From positions 1-64,000 of the forward strand of contig CAJWLO010000004.1 in assembly GCA_913043235.1 (NCBI GenBank): 64,000 bases of DNA. Direction: 5' to 3'. Position 1 is the first letter of the stretch. Every line of letters begins with the position of its first letter. The notes under the pieces are model-generated. The model was given only the letters and a program-made list of their open reading frames with translations, made no database searches and had not been told where the DNA came from. Positions 43,238 through 53,491 of the stretch are shown piece by piece. Origin of the DNA: an uncultured Fidelibacterota bacterium. Lineage in GTDB: Bacteria > Fidelibacterota > Marinisomatia > Marinisomatales > UBA1611. A program made the position numbers and the translations under genes.

Positions 43238-44530
43238 ATGAAAAAACTCCCACTCCATTGGCAAATTATTATCGGGCTGATTTTAGGCCTGATTTATGGG
43301 ATCATTGCTGCCAATAGTGGTTGGCGCACTTTTACAACTGAATGGATCTCCCCCTTTGGGATAATATTTATAAACCTGTTGAAATTGATTGCTGTCCCGC
43401 TGGTGCTGTCTTCATTAATCACCGGTGTGGCATCCTTATCCGATTTAAAAAAACTTAGCCGTATCGGTGGGAAAACCATTGCAATTTACGTTGGCACTAC
43501 AACAGTGGCCGTGACTATCGGTCTGGTTTCCGTGAATATAATTCAGCCAGGAAGAAAAGTACCAGATCAAATGAAGGCTGAGCTGCAGGAAACCTACGAG
43601 AAAGACGCTGCATTAAAATCAGGATCAGCACAAAATATAAAAACCCGGGGGCCGCTCCAGCCAATTGTTGATATGGTCCCCAGTAACTTTTTTTCATCAG
43701 CTTCCAGTAATCGTAATATGCTTCAGGTCGTTTTTGTGGCCTTATTCTTAGGTATCGGACTCATTCAGATACCAAAAGATAAAGGAAAACCTGTTTTGGA
43801 TTTTTTTGAGGGTTTAAATGAGGTGGTGATCAAACTTGTAGATTTGATTATGATTATGGCTCCAATAGGTGTTTTTGCTTTGATTGCTCAAACAATGAAT
43901 AAAGTTGTAGGGGATGACCTATCGCAGGTCATGGAATTACTGAGCGCTCTTGGCTATTACATGCTTGCTGTGATTATAGGCTTAATTGCGCATGGAGCCA
44001 TCACTTACACTGGATTGCTAATAACCATTACAAAAATGCCATTGAAATTATTTTACAAAGGAATAGCACCGGCACAACTGCTTGCTTTTTCAACCAGTTC
44101 CAGCGGCGCCACATTACCGGTAACAATGGAGTGTTGTGAAGATAAGTTGGGTGTATCTGAAGAAGTATCCTCATTTGTACTTCCCCTCGGTGCTACTGTC
44201 AATATGGATGGAACAGCCCTATATCAGGCGGTTGCTGCTGTGTTTATTGCTCAAACTCTTGGAATGAATCTGGATTTAAGTTCTCAATTAACTATTATTC
44301 TAACGGCTGTTCTTGCATCAATTGGTACTGCTGCAGTTCCAGGTGCCGGCATCATCATGCTGGTGATTATTTTAGAAGCCGTAGGAGTTCCCAGTGCAGG
44401 GATTGCTCTCATTTTAGGTGTTGACAGAATCCTGGATATGATGCGAACCGTTATTAATATAACAGGAGATGCATCTGTGGCCGTAATTGTCGCCAGTTCA
44501 GAAGATCAACTAATTATTCCTAAAAAATAA
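43238..44530 (+). CDS. Dicarboxylate/amino acid:cation symporter (SLC1 family)
   Basis: 430 residues, about eight membrane helices and two hairpins. Diagnostic segments are the HP1 serine-rich loop STSSSGATLPVTMECCEDKL, the NMDGT motif in TVNMDGTALYQAVAAVFIAQ, and the HP2 loop IGTAAVPGAGI. Predicted to import glutamate, aspartate or C4-dicarboxylates with Na+ or H+. Followed after 54 bases by a second carboxylate transporter, which suggests a small uptake locus. Confidence 0.92.
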   Translation: MKKLPLHWQIIIGLILGLIYGIIAANSGWRTFTTEWISPFGIIFINLLKLIAVPLVLSSLITGVASLSDLKKLSRIGGKTIAIYVGTTTVAVTIGLVSVNIIQPGRKVPDQMKAELQETYEKDAALKSGSAQNIKTRGPLQPIVDMVPSNFFSSASSNRNMLQVVFVALFLGIGLIQIPKDKGKPVLDFFEGLNEVVIKLVDLIMIMAPIGVFALIAQTMNKVVGDDLSQVMELLSALGYYMLAVIIGLIAHGAITYTGLLITITKMPLKLFYKGIAPAQLLAFSTSSSGATLPVTMECCEDKLGVSEEVSSFVLPLGATVNMDGTALYQAVAAVFIAQTLGMNLDLSSQLTIILTAVLASIGTAAVPGAGIIMLVIILEAVGVPSAGIALILGVDRILDMMRTVINITGDASVAVIVASSEDQLIIPKK

Positions 44531-44584
44531 TTTATTTAAGCATAGCGCAAGTGACTTTTTGAATATAATGGTGAAATAATTAAT

Positions 44585-46057
44585 ATGTCCGTTCGGCAAA
44601 AAACTGGGATCATATTGGGTTTATTTGTTTTTGTAATACTTTTACTTATCCCAGTGCCAGATGACATGAATCCCAAAGCCATGAGAGCCATAGCCGTTTC
44701 GATGCTGATGGCTATATTCTGGGTTACAGAAGCAATCTCAATATTCTCTACCGCATTTATTCCTATTGCTCTATTCCCATTAATGGGTGTATTAAATGCG
44801 AATCATATTGTTTTGCTGCTTCTAGGAGCTTTCCTAGTAGCCAAAGCGATCGAAACAAATAATTTGCATAAACGGATTGCTCTTTTCACCATACTATTGA
44901 TTGGTACAAACAGGCAGCATATCATTTTGAGTTTTATGATTGCTACAGCATTTTTATCCATGTGGACTTCCAATAACTCAACCACATTAATGATACTGCC
45001 TATCGGCCTAGCCATCATCCAAAGGGAACACGCCTTGGGTGTAAAAGATGCAGCATTCGGCAGTGCATTAATGCTTTCAATTGCCTATTCAGCAAGTATA
45101 GGAGGAACTGGCACCCTAGTGGGTACACCTCCAAACCTTTTATTTGTAAGTACCATGAAAGAAATATACCCAGATTCTCCAGACATCGTTTTTATTGATT
45201 GGCTAAAGATTGGTTTACCATTTGTAGCTGTATTTTTACCCATAGCATGGTTTTTTATCATCAAATATTTCAAAGTGAATGGTCCTCTTCATGGCTCTGA
45301 TGACATCATTGAAAACGAGTACCATGAATTAGGTCTTATGTCCGTTGCTGAAAAGCGAGTCCTAGTAATCTGCATATGCTATGCCCTTGGGTTTATTTTT
45401 CGTAGAGATATGCAGATTGGTGATCTAACCATTCCAGGCTGGTCAGATATTTTAGGTGTACATATGTTCGTTAAAGATTCTACAGTAGCATTTTTAGCAG
45501 CAACATTAATATTTCTGTTGCCCAATGGATATTCCAATGGGAACGTTAGGAAAAACAAGTTGCTTGAATGGGATGATGCCAAAACAATCCCGTGGGGTAT
45601 TGCCATGCTGATCGGTGGCGGTCTGGCTATTGCAGCAGCCTTTCGAGAATCAGGTCTCATTGTCTGGATAGGCTCAAATCTGGAATTGAGTGGAATCTCC
45701 GTATTTCTTATTTTACTGCTCGCAGTAACCAGCATGGTTTTACTTACAGAAATAAATTCAAATACAGCCTCAACGGCAGTATTTCTTCCTGTATTAGCCG
45801 GTGTATCAAACGCCGGTCACTTTCATCCATATTTATTAATGGTGCCAGCAACTATAGCAGCTTCTTGTGCATTTATGCTTCCTTCCGGTACAGGCCCCAA
45901 CGCCAGTATACTCGCTAGTGGTGAGGTGACGATCCCCGAAATGGCAAAGTGCGGTTTCTGGCTGAATATATTTGCAATAATAGTAATTGTGAATCTCCTG
46001 TATTTTATAATCATACCAACTTTTGAGATTAATGGTACAGCACCGAATTGGATGTGA
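44585..46057 (+). CDS. DASS/SLC13-family anion symporter
   Basis: 490 residues with about eleven hydrophobic segments. Two Ser-Asn-Thr-like Na+/substrate motifs typical of SLC13/DASS are present: TSNNSTTLMILP in the first half and EINSNTASTAVFLP in the second. The GTPPNLLF loop and the FMLPSGTGPNA ending also match. Likely substrates are di- or tricarboxylates (or sulfate). Same strand as and 54 bases after the SLC1-type gene. Confidence 0.9.
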   Translation: MSVRQKTGIILGLFVFVILLLIPVPDDMNPKAMRAIAVSMLMAIFWVTEAISIFSTAFIPIALFPLMGVLNANHIVLLLLGAFLVAKAIETNNLHKRIALFTILLIGTNRQHIILSFMIATAFLSMWTSNNSTTLMILPIGLAIIQREHALGVKDAAFGSALMLSIAYSASIGGTGTLVGTPPNLLFVSTMKEIYPDSPDIVFIDWLKIGLPFVAVFLPIAWFFIIKYFKVNGPLHGSDDIIENEYHELGLMSVAEKRVLVICICYALGFIFRRDMQIGDLTIPGWSDILGVHMFVKDSTVAFLAATLIFLLPNGYSNGNVRKNKLLEWDDAKTIPWGIAMLIGGGLAIAAAFRESGLIVWIGSNLELSGISVFLILLLAVTSMVLLTEINSNTASTAVFLPVLAGVSNAGHFHPYLLMVPATIAASCAFMLPSGTGPNASILASGEVTIPEMAKCGFWLNIFAIIVIVNLLYFIIIPTFEINGTAPNWM

Positions 46058-46145
46058 TAATAACTAATAGCGGTGGAGAAACATTATTTATAAGATAGTA
46101 TGCATTGTTATTTTTTATCTTGAAATCTTTAAGCAATAATAATAA

Positions 46146-47366
46146 ATGAATCGACCTCTAGATGGTATTCGTATAGTGGCTTTAGAACAATATATGAGTG
46201 GTCCTTATTGTTCTATGCTCTTGGCCGATGCCGGCGCAGAAGTAATTAAAATCGAACGACCGGGTACAGGCGATCCGCGGCGTTCGATCCCTCCCTTCGC
46301 CAAAAAAGGCGAGAACAAAAAGGCCGGCGGTTTCATGGCCTATAACCGAAACAAGAAAAGCCTTGCATTGAATATTCGATCTGATTGCGGGAAAAAAGTG
46401 TTTTTAGACCTTGTAGAAAAAACCGATGTGGTGGTTGAAAACCTACGTCCCGGAAGCGTAGATAAAATGGGGATAGGCTATGATATCCTTAAAAACATCA
46501 ATCCAAAATTGATCTACGCCGCCATATCAGGATTTGGTAGACTTGATGGATATAAAGGTCCCGATTCTCACCGTCCGGCCTTTGATATTGTAGCCGAGGC
46601 TATGAGCGGCATTATGAACCTAGTGGGATATGATGATAAACCACCCAGCTGGACAATTTATGGTATGGCTGATCTTTACAGTGGCCTCTGTACAGCCTAT
46701 GGCATTATGCAGGCCCTTTTCATGAGAGAGCGGACAGGCAAAGGTCAATTCGTGGACAGTTCTATGCTAGACAATATGATATCTTTGAATGAACGTATGG
46801 TTATGCTTTATTCCATTACCGGTGTGGAACCTCGACGCGGCCAACTGAAACATATATTCCCTCGTGGAGCTTTTCCTTGTCAGGATGGCTATATTGCACT
46901 GAATGTCCCTGATGATTTAGTATGGGCTAAGCTTTGCAAAATGCTGGAAAGGGAAGATTTAATTCAAGATAATAAAAGTAAAACTGGGACAGCTCGCGCC
47001 TCCAATTCTGATATATTAATCCCGATTATTGAAAACTGGATGATGGAACGAACAAGAGATGAAGTTGAAAATATTTTAAACAAAAATGGGATACCCGTAG
47101 GACCTGTGTATACAGCAAAAGATGTTTTTGAATCAAAACAGGTCCAAGCGCGAAATAATCTGTTGAGCATTGATGACCCCCTAGTAGGAAACCACCAGTT
47201 TGCCCGCACACCAATCCATTTATCAACAGCCCCGGAGATTCCTGCCAAACCTGCACCAGAATTGGGCCAGAACACAGAAGAAATACTATCAACACTATTA
47301 AACTACGATGATGAACAGATTAATAAATTAGAAAAAAATGAAATTATCCAAATTTATCAAGATTAG
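46146..47366 (+). CDS. CaiB/BaiF family CoA-transferase
   Basis: 406 residues of the class III CoA-transferase family. It starts PLDGIRIVALEQYMSGPYCS and continues AGAEVIKIERPGTGDPRR, NRNKKSLALNI and DLVEKTDVVVENLRPG. The catalytic Asp is in YGMADLYSGL, and the end resembles GQNTEEILSTLL. It may act as a racemase or transfer CoA between carboxylic acids; the substrate is unknown. Its 3' end overlaps the next gene by 29 bases. Confidence 0.9.
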   Translation: MNRPLDGIRIVALEQYMSGPYCSMLLADAGAEVIKIERPGTGDPRRSIPPFAKKGENKKAGGFMAYNRNKKSLALNIRSDCGKKVFLDLVEKTDVVVENLRPGSVDKMGIGYDILKNINPKLIYAAISGFGRLDGYKGPDSHRPAFDIVAEAMSGIMNLVGYDDKPPSWTIYGMADLYSGLCTAYGIMQALFMRERTGKGQFVDSSMLDNMISLNERMVMLYSITGVEPRRGQLKHIFPRGAFPCQDGYIALNVPDDLVWAKLCKMLEREDLIQDNKSKTGTARASNSDILIPIIENWMMERTRDEVENILNKNGIPVGPVYTAKDVFESKQVQARNNLLSIDDPLVGNHQFARTPIHLSTAPEIPAKPAPELGQNTEEILSTLLNYDDEQINKLEKNEIIQIYQD

Positions 47367-49044
47367 CGCTTCTATTATTTTAACTCATTCCATATTGGTT
47401 TTCCCCGCCAGTTCTGATCCCGTATTCAGTAAAAATGGCATGGTGGTCTCTACTAGCCGCCAGGCTTCTGAAGCCGGGATAGAAATTCTAAAAAAAGGTG
47501 GTAATGCTGTTGATGCTGCAGTAACTATCGGTTTTGTATTAGCGGTTACTTCATCTTCAAATGGGAATATTGGTGGTGGTGGTTTCATGGTTGGGGCAAT
47601 GTCTGATAATACTATGTTTACATTAGATTACCGGGAAAAAGCACCTTTAGCCGCTCACCAAGACATGTACCTTGATCCAGATGGAAACATAGTTGAAGGC
47701 ATGTCTCTCTATAGTCGTGCAGCCTGTGGTGTTCCAGGAAGTGTGGATGGCTTATTAAAAGCTCTGAGAGATCATGGATCAGGAAATATCAGTCGTCGAC
47801 AAGTCCTGGCTCCTGCTATTCGACTGGCTTTAAAAGGATATCATCTCTCTCATTATGAAGCAACAAGATTAAATAATAACCAGGATCTTTTTGAGATGAA
47901 TGAAGCGGCGGCAAAAATATTTGTTCGAAAAGATGAACGCCTCTGGCAGGCAGGAGATCGATTGGTCCAGCTAGAACTGGCTAATACCTTGAAACGAATC
48001 AGTAAGCTTGGAAGGGACGGGTTTTATAAAGGACATGTCGCTGATTTAATTGTAGCTGAAATGAAACGTGGGAACGGTCTTATTTCTTATAAAGACCTGG
48101 AAAATTATTCATCTGTGTATCGTACACCTATAACTGGTACATTCCATGAATATGGTATTTTATCCATGGGACCTCCAAGCTCTGGAGGAGCTTTATTGGT
48201 CAATATGATGAACATGCTGGAAAATTATACCTTAGATACCTTAGGTTGGAACTCTTCTGATTACGTGCATCTGCTAACAGAGATAGAGCGTCGGGCATAT
48301 GCAGATAGGGCAGAACATTTTGGTGATCCAGATTATTGGGCAGTACCATTAGATATGCTCACTTCCAAGACCTATGCTGCATCCCGGTCAAAGGACATAT
48401 CCATGAATAAGGCCACACTCAGCTCCACAATATCTGCCAGTGAACCTTTCAGCAATGAGAGCAGGGAAACTACTCATTATTCTGTGGTAGATAAGGATGG
48501 GAATGCTGTCAGTGTCACCACAACCATAAACTTGAGTTACGGAGGCGGGCATCTTGTAGCTGGTGCAGGTTTTTTCTTAAATAATGAAATGGATGATTTT
48601 TCATCCAAACCTGGTGTGCCGAATGCATTCGAACTTGTGGGAAATAAAGCTAATTCCATTCAATCAGGAAAACGCCCTCTAAGCTCTATGACTCCGACTA
48701 TAGTTTTAAAAGACAAAAAACCATACCTTGTTATTGGATCTCCTGGAGGATCAACCATCATTACCACAACCATGCAAGTGATTTTAAATGTGGTCATATT
48801 CAGAATGGATATAAAAGAAGCTGTTTCTTCTCCACGGTTTCATTCTCAATGGCTACCGGATGTAATTATGATGGAACCTCGAGGATTATCAAAGGATGTG
48901 ATAAAAAATCTTACATCAAGGGGTCATACTTTAATCCCTTATCGCTGGGGGTATATTGGCGAGGCCAATGGAATTCTTATTGATAAAAATGGATTCTATG
49001 GCGGCGGGGATAGCCGAGGGGAAACAAGTTCCGTAGGATATTAG
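47338..49044 (+). CDS. ggt: Gamma-glutamyltranspeptidase
   Basis: 568 residues. Signal peptide (IKISASIILTHSILVFPASS) for export to the periplasm. N-terminal GGT motifs are GGNAVDAAVTIGFVLAVT, GNIGGGGFM and LDYREKAPLAA. The autoprocessing and catalytic Thr is in ETTHYSVVDKDGNAVSVTT, followed by GPPSSGG-type and SSMTPTIVLKDKKPYLVIGS segments. It hydrolyses or transfers the gamma-glutamyl group of glutathione and related peptides. The released glutamate could be taken up by the SLC1-type transporter encoded nearby (inference). Confidence 0.93.
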   Translation: MKLSKFIKISASIILTHSILVFPASSDPVFSKNGMVVSTSRQASEAGIEILKKGGNAVDAAVTIGFVLAVTSSSNGNIGGGGFMVGAMSDNTMFTLDYREKAPLAAHQDMYLDPDGNIVEGMSLYSRAACGVPGSVDGLLKALRDHGSGNISRRQVLAPAIRLALKGYHLSHYEATRLNNNQDLFEMNEAAAKIFVRKDERLWQAGDRLVQLELANTLKRISKLGRDGFYKGHVADLIVAEMKRGNGLISYKDLENYSSVYRTPITGTFHEYGILSMGPPSSGGALLVNMMNMLENYTLDTLGWNSSDYVHLLTEIERRAYADRAEHFGDPDYWAVPLDMLTSKTYAASRSKDISMNKATLSSTISASEPFSNESRETTHYSVVDKDGNAVSVTTTINLSYGGGHLVAGAGFFLNNEMDDFSSKPGVPNAFELVGNKANSIQSGKRPLSSMTPTIVLKDKKPYLVIGSPGGSTIITTTMQVILNVVIFRMDIKEAVSSPRFHSQWLPDVIMMEPRGLSKDVIKNLTSRGHTLIPYRWGYIGEANGILIDKNGFYGGGDSRGETSSVGY

Positions 49045-49107
49045 CCTATAATAAAATTCACTACCCCGAGTAATTCATTGATTATAAATAAATTAAACAA
49101 ATAGTCT

Positions 49108-49136
49108 ACTTTTCCTTTAAAAAGGGAAATATTTTC
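49108..49136. terminator. Weak hairpin between convergent genes
   Basis: TTTCCTTT (49111-49118) can pair with AAAGGGAAA (49121-49129, one bulged G), followed by a short T-rich run. Located between the convergent ggt and M20 genes. AT-rich and imperfect, so only a possible terminator. Confidence 0.35.
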
Positions 49137-50297
49137 TTAGCCAAGAATATTCTCAACTAGGTTAAGATAAATGGATGTTCCCACAGAAAGTGCTTTTTCA
49201 TCCATATTAAAGTGGGAGCAATGGTGGGGAGTACTAAATTGGTTCTGCCCATCGGGCGCAGAACCCACAAAGAAAAAACAACCAGGAATCTTTTGTAGAT
49301 AATAAGAAAAGTCTTCACCACCCATGGATAAATAAGGTTCCCCTGCGCCTGAATCCACAACATCTTGTGCAGCTTTCAATACATTTCTAACTGGTTCGGC
49401 ATAATTAATGGTCGGAGGATAACCTTTTTTATAATTAAATGTGATTTTAGCACCAAAAGACCTAGAAACGCCATCAATGACTTCTTCCATCCGCCGTCGT
49501 ATCATAGAACGGTTTTCTTTGGTATAAGCCCTTGTCGTACCTGCCAGATAGACCTTATCCGCAATAATATTAAAATTATGTCCACCTTTGATCTTCCCAA
49601 CAGTGATGACAGTGCTCTGCAATGGATTGGTATTCCTGCTGACAATCGTTTGCAAGGCTTGTATTAAATGAGCTGCTACAACCACGGCATCCACTGTCCC
49701 TTGGGGTGTAGCACCATGTCCACCAACCCCCTCGATAATGATATCGAACAAATCTGCTGCCGCCAAAACGGGTCCTTCTTTTACCCCAACTTCGCCCAAG
49801 GGTTGATAATTCCAAACATGAATTCCGTAAATCTCATCTACTCCTTCCAGACAGCCATCTTGTATCATATATTGGGCACCGCCTCCGCCCTCTTCTGCAG
49901 GTTGAAAGATAAATCGAATTGAGCCAGACAGTGTATGGTCCATTTGAGACAAAATTTTTGCCGCACCCAAAAGCATGGCCATATGGCCGTCATGACCACA
50001 AGCATGCATGACTCCATCGTGCTTCGATGAAAATGGTAGTCCGCTTGTTTCCTGAATTGGTAGTGCATCCATATCTGCTCTCAATGCGATGGTTGGCCCT
50101 TTACCAAACTTCAAATCTGCCGTAACACCTGTTTTGCCTACACCTGTTTTAGGTGACAAGCCAAACGATATAAGCGTTTCTGCAATGACACTGGCTGTGC
50201 GATGTTCCTTAAATCCTAATTCGGGGTATTGATGAAAATCTCTTCGCCATTGAACTAGAATATCTTTAATAGCTTCAACTTCAGGTCTAACATTCAT
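49137..50297 (-). CDS. M20 family amidohydrolase
   Basis: 386 residues. Zinc-binding motifs of M20D/IAA-amino-acid-hydrolase type: ALRADMDALPIQE, MHACGHDGHMAMLLGAAKIL, FQPAEEGGGGA and the C-terminal MGGEDFSYYLQKIPG. The dimerisation insert starts near GVGGHGATPQGTVDAV. Similar proteins cleave N-acyl amino acids or short peptides (hippurate, N-acetyl-diaminopimelate). No signal peptide, so cytoplasmic. Exact substrate unknown. Confidence 0.93.
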   Translation of the reverse strand: MNVRPEVEAIKDILVQWRRDFHQYPELGFKEHRTASVIAETLISFGLSPKTGVGKTGVTADLKFGKGPTIALRADMDALPIQETSGLPFSSKHDGVMHACGHDGHMAMLLGAAKILSQMDHTLSGSIRFIFQPAEEGGGGAQYMIQDGCLEGVDEIYGIHVWNYQPLGEVGVKEGPVLAAADLFDIIIEGVGGHGATPQGTVDAVVVAAHLIQALQTIVSRNTNPLQSTVITVGKIKGGHNFNIIADKVYLAGTTRAYTKENRSMIRRRMEEVIDGVSRSFGAKITFNYKKGYPPTINYAEPVRNVLKAAQDVVDSGAGEPYLSMGGEDFSYYLQKIPGCFFFVGSAPDGQNQFSTPHHCSHFNMDEKALSVGTSIYLNLVENILG

Positions 50298-50372
50298 GAT
50301 TTAAATCCTTTTAGAAATAGTTAAATTAATTAAGCTATATTTTATATTCAGTTAAACATCAACTAAATACTA

Positions 50373-51416
50373 TTATTTGGTTCTGGTTACCAACTGACCA
50401 CACCCGGCATCAATTTCTACACCTTTACTCCAGCGAACCGTGACCGGGAAGGGCGCTTTTTCTAGTATAGACAGGAAAGATTGAATATTTTCATCTTTTG
50501 GCCGGACATAGTCTCTGCCGGTCTTATTATATGGAATAACATTCAATTTACAATTAATAGATGAAAGCATTACCAACAAACGTTGGGCATCCTCAATTTT
50601 TTCGTTGATATCTTTCATGAGCACATATTCAAAGGTAACCCGAGTTTTATTCTCTAAGGTATAATTTCGGGCTACTGAAATCAACTCATCCAATGGTTGT
50701 GTTGCGGAGATAGGCATTATCCTTATCCTCTGCTCCTGATTTGATGCATTTAAACTTATCGCCAGTTTATATTTATGTGCTTCAATACTGAATTGTTTTA
50801 TTTTTGAGATAATACCAGCGGTGGAAATTGTAATCCGTTTTGACCCCATATTTATTCCATCAGGATCATGAAGTAAATCTGCTGCTGCAATAACGTTTTT
50901 GTAATTTAAAAGTGGTTCACCCATGCCCATAAAAACCACATTGTTGATAGGACCAAAGCTTAATTTTTTAAGCTGGAGAAATTGATCTACAATTTCACCA
51001 ATTGATAAATTCTGTACAAAACCCATTGTAGCTGTTGCACAGAAATCACAGTTTACAGCACAACCCACTTGTGTGGATAAGCAAATTGTGTTTCGACTCC
51101 CATCTTTCATCAAAACAGATTCTATTTGATTCCCATTCTGTAGCTGAAAAAGGAATTTTTTTGTCCGTTTAGAACCAGAATCAGATTGTGCAACCTGAAT
51201 CAAAGGGTGTACAATTGCCGAATTTTTTACCTGATTACGAAACCGGGCAGGTAAATCCGTCATTTCATCAATTGTATCTTTTTTCTGGTGGTACAGCCAA
51301 TCAAATAATTGTCTACCTCTATAAGATTGCTCACCCAAAGATACTGCAAATGATTCCAGCTGTGTTTTGGACATCCCCACAAGGGCTTGATATTTAAGAT
51401 TCTGGGAATGATTCAT
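50373..51416 (-). CDS. rlmN: Dual-specificity 23S rRNA/tRNA methyltransferase RlmN
   Basis: 347 residues. Radical-SAM motif C-x3-C-x2-C at Cys119, Cys123 and Cys126 (GCAVNCDFCATATMGF). The catalytic pair is Cys112 (NTICLST) and Cys339 (IDAGCGQL). FMGMGEPLLNY and GSKRITISTAGI are also typical. Methylates C2 of A2503 in 23S rRNA and A37 in some tRNAs. Divergent from the MoxR gene; the 168-base gap should carry both promoters. Confidence 0.95.
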   Translation of the reverse strand: MNHSQNLKYQALVGMSKTQLESFAVSLGEQSYRGRQLFDWLYHQKKDTIDEMTDLPARFRNQVKNSAIVHPLIQVAQSDSGSKRTKKFLFQLQNGNQIESVLMKDGSRNTICLSTQVGCAVNCDFCATATMGFVQNLSIGEIVDQFLQLKKLSFGPINNVVFMGMGEPLLNYKNVIAAADLLHDPDGINMGSKRITISTAGIISKIKQFSIEAHKYKLAISLNASNQEQRIRIMPISATQPLDELISVARNYTLENKTRVTFEYVLMKDINEKIEDAQRLLVMLSSINCKLNVIPYNKTGRDYVRPKDENIQSFLSILEKAPFPVTVRWSKGVEIDAGCGQLVTRTK

Positions 51417-51584
51417 GATCAGGAATTTCTTATTTCCGCTACGATTCTAAAATGCCAAATATTTATTTAATTTTTTTATAATATGTAATTGATTTCAGTG
51501 TAGGTTAATCACTTTTACGGTGGATTGGAGTGCGGTAAGTTTTGCCCCATTCACCCTGATAATACTAAACATAAAAACTTTTAT

Positions 51585-52580
51585 ATGACTGATACAACAC
51601 AAGATCTTGTAATCCTTGATAAACTTAAAGATTCGCGAAATCAATTTTTCAACGAAATTGGTAAAGTGGTCATAGGACAGAGAAAAATTCTTGACCATAT
51701 GCTTATCGCTCTATTATCCAAGGGCCATACTCTGCTTGTGGGTGTACCTGGTCTCGCTAAAACATTATTAATCAAATCTTTGGCGGATGTATTGGATTTA
51801 TCTTTCAAACGTATTCAATTCACACCAGATTTGATGCCCAGCGATATAACCGGCACAGAACTGATCGATATTGATCCTACTACTGATCAGAGGTCCTTCC
51901 GTTTTTATAAGGGACCGGTCTTTGGCAATATCATTTTGGCAGATGAGATCAATCGTACTCCTCCAAAAACCCAGGCAGCCCTGCTGGAAGCTATGCAGGA
52001 GCATAAAGTCACTGCTGCTGGTCATACCTACAATCTGGAAGAGCCTTTCTTTGTAATGGCCACCCAGAATCCCATTGAACAGGAAGGAACGTACCCGCTG
52101 CCAGAAGCACAGCTGGATCGCTTCATGTTTAACCTGAAGATTGATTATCCCACAATAGGTGAAGAAATAGAAATTGTTCAGAGTACCACTGCCAGTGAAC
52201 CGTTTAAATTAGACAAAGTTATGTCAATTCATGAAATTTTATCCTATCAGAATCTGGTACTTCGCGTACCCATCGCAGAAAATGTGATTGAATTTGCCGT
52301 GAAATTGGTATCGGCCACACGATCAAAAAGTGAATTTTCGCCAGATTTTATTCGACAGTGGGTAGACTGGGGTGCGGGCCCTCGGGCATCTCAATATCTT
52401 GTTTTAGGCGCAAAGGCAAAAGCTTTGTTGGATGGACGCCCTACCCCAGACATCAATGATATTTGTGAACTGGCATTACCCGTTCTTCGTCATCGGGTTT
52501 TACCAAATTTTAATGCCGAAGCGGAAGGCATGAAAGTGGATGATATCCTTAACCAATTATTGGATCATTTCACAGTATAA
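51585..52580 (+). CDS. MoxR family AAA+ ATPase
   Basis: 331 residues from ATG 51585. An in-frame ATG at 51525 would add 20 residues that do not match the family. Walker A is GVPGLAKT, the preceding signature is VVIGQRKILDHMLIALLSKGHTLLVG, Walker B ILADEINRTPPKTQAALLEAMQE, sensor MATQNPIEQEGTYPLPEAQLD, then the C-terminal lid. MoxR proteins act as chaperones that insert metal or mature partner proteins, typically with DUF58 and vWA proteins. A DUF58 gene follows two bases downstream. Confidence 0.93.
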   Translation: MTDTTQDLVILDKLKDSRNQFFNEIGKVVIGQRKILDHMLIALLSKGHTLLVGVPGLAKTLLIKSLADVLDLSFKRIQFTPDLMPSDITGTELIDIDPTTDQRSFRFYKGPVFGNIILADEINRTPPKTQAALLEAMQEHKVTAAGHTYNLEEPFFVMATQNPIEQEGTYPLPEAQLDRFMFNLKIDYPTIGEEIEIVQSTTASEPFKLDKVMSIHEILSYQNLVLRVPIAENVIEFAVKLVSATRSKSEFSPDFIRQWVDWGAGPRASQYLVLGAKAKALLDGRPTPDINDICELALPVLRHRVLPNFNAEAEGMKVDDILNQLLDHFTV

Positions 52581-52582
52581 AT

Positions 52583-53485
52583 ATGAGCCTAGAATCCGAT
52601 AAAAGGAAATTCTTGCAACCGGAAACGGTGATTCTATTAAATTCTATGGCCCTGCGTGCCAAGATGATTGTAGAGGGCTATATTATTGGTCATCACCGCA
52701 GTCCCTATCATGGTTTCAGCGTGGAATTTGCTGAACACCGCGCTTATGGATCTGGGGATGAAATCCGCCATATCGACTGGCGACTCTACGGTAAAACTGA
52801 CCGTCTTTATGTTAAACGATATGAAGAGGAAACTAACCTCCGATCGTATCTGATACTGGATACAAGCCGTTCAATGCAGTATACAAGTGATAATATAACT
52901 AAGCTACAATATGGGAATTTTTTGGTCGCAGCATTGTCCTATTTAATGATTAATCAACAGGATGCCGCTGGCCTAGTCCAGTTTGATGATAAACTTCGAA
53001 GTTTTATTCATCCCAGATCCACACCCAACCACTTGAACACAATTCTTTCCCGGCTCAATGACAAAACGGCGGGTAAGGACACTCAAATTGAACCAGTACT
53101 ACATAAAATGGCGGAACGAATAAAAAAACGCGGATTGGTCGTATTGATCTCGGATTTGTTTGATGACCCGGAGAATGTCATGTCTGGCCTGAAGCACTTT
53201 CGCCATAATAAACAAGAGGTAATTGTATTTCATATTTTGGATCGTAAGGAAGTGGAATTTGATTTCAATAGCAGAACTAAGTTTCTAGATATGGAAACGG
53301 GAGATGAGATAACCACCGAACCTTGGCATATTCGATCCAATTATAATGATCTCATCAAGGATTTGCAGAATTATTACCAGTCCGAATGCCGTCAGCACCG
53401 AATCGATTATTTTAGTCTGTTTACGGATCAAAACCTGGATACTGGCCTTTCGGAATATTTAAATAAACGGAAAAAAATGGGTTAA
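52583..53485 (+). CDS. DUF58 domain protein
   Basis: 300 residues. DUF58 signature GHHRSPYHGFSVEFAEHRAY, GDEIRHIDWRLYGKTDRLYV, YEEETNLRSYLILDTSRSM; the last part starts a vWA-like fold with a DTSRS MIDAS-type motif. Paired with MoxR, as in Bat-type operons. The BatA/BatB vWA genes that usually follow are absent; the next gene is convergent after six bases. Confidence 0.9.
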   Translation: MSLESDKRKFLQPETVILLNSMALRAKMIVEGYIIGHHRSPYHGFSVEFAEHRAYGSGDEIRHIDWRLYGKTDRLYVKRYEEETNLRSYLILDTSRSMQYTSDNITKLQYGNFLVAALSYLMINQQDAAGLVQFDDKLRSFIHPRSTPNHLNTILSRLNDKTAGKDTQIEPVLHKMAERIKKRGLVVLISDLFDDPENVMSGLKHFRHNKQEVIVFHILDRKEVEFDFNSRTKFLDMETGDEITTEPWHIRSNYNDLIKDLQNYYQSECRQHRIDYFSLFTDQNLDTGLSEYLNKRKKMG

Positions 53486-53491
53486 AATTTA

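Noticed and set aside
51525..51584. N-terminal extension of the MoxR protein
   Set aside because: The extra 20 residues do not resemble the family and the downstream ATG fits better.
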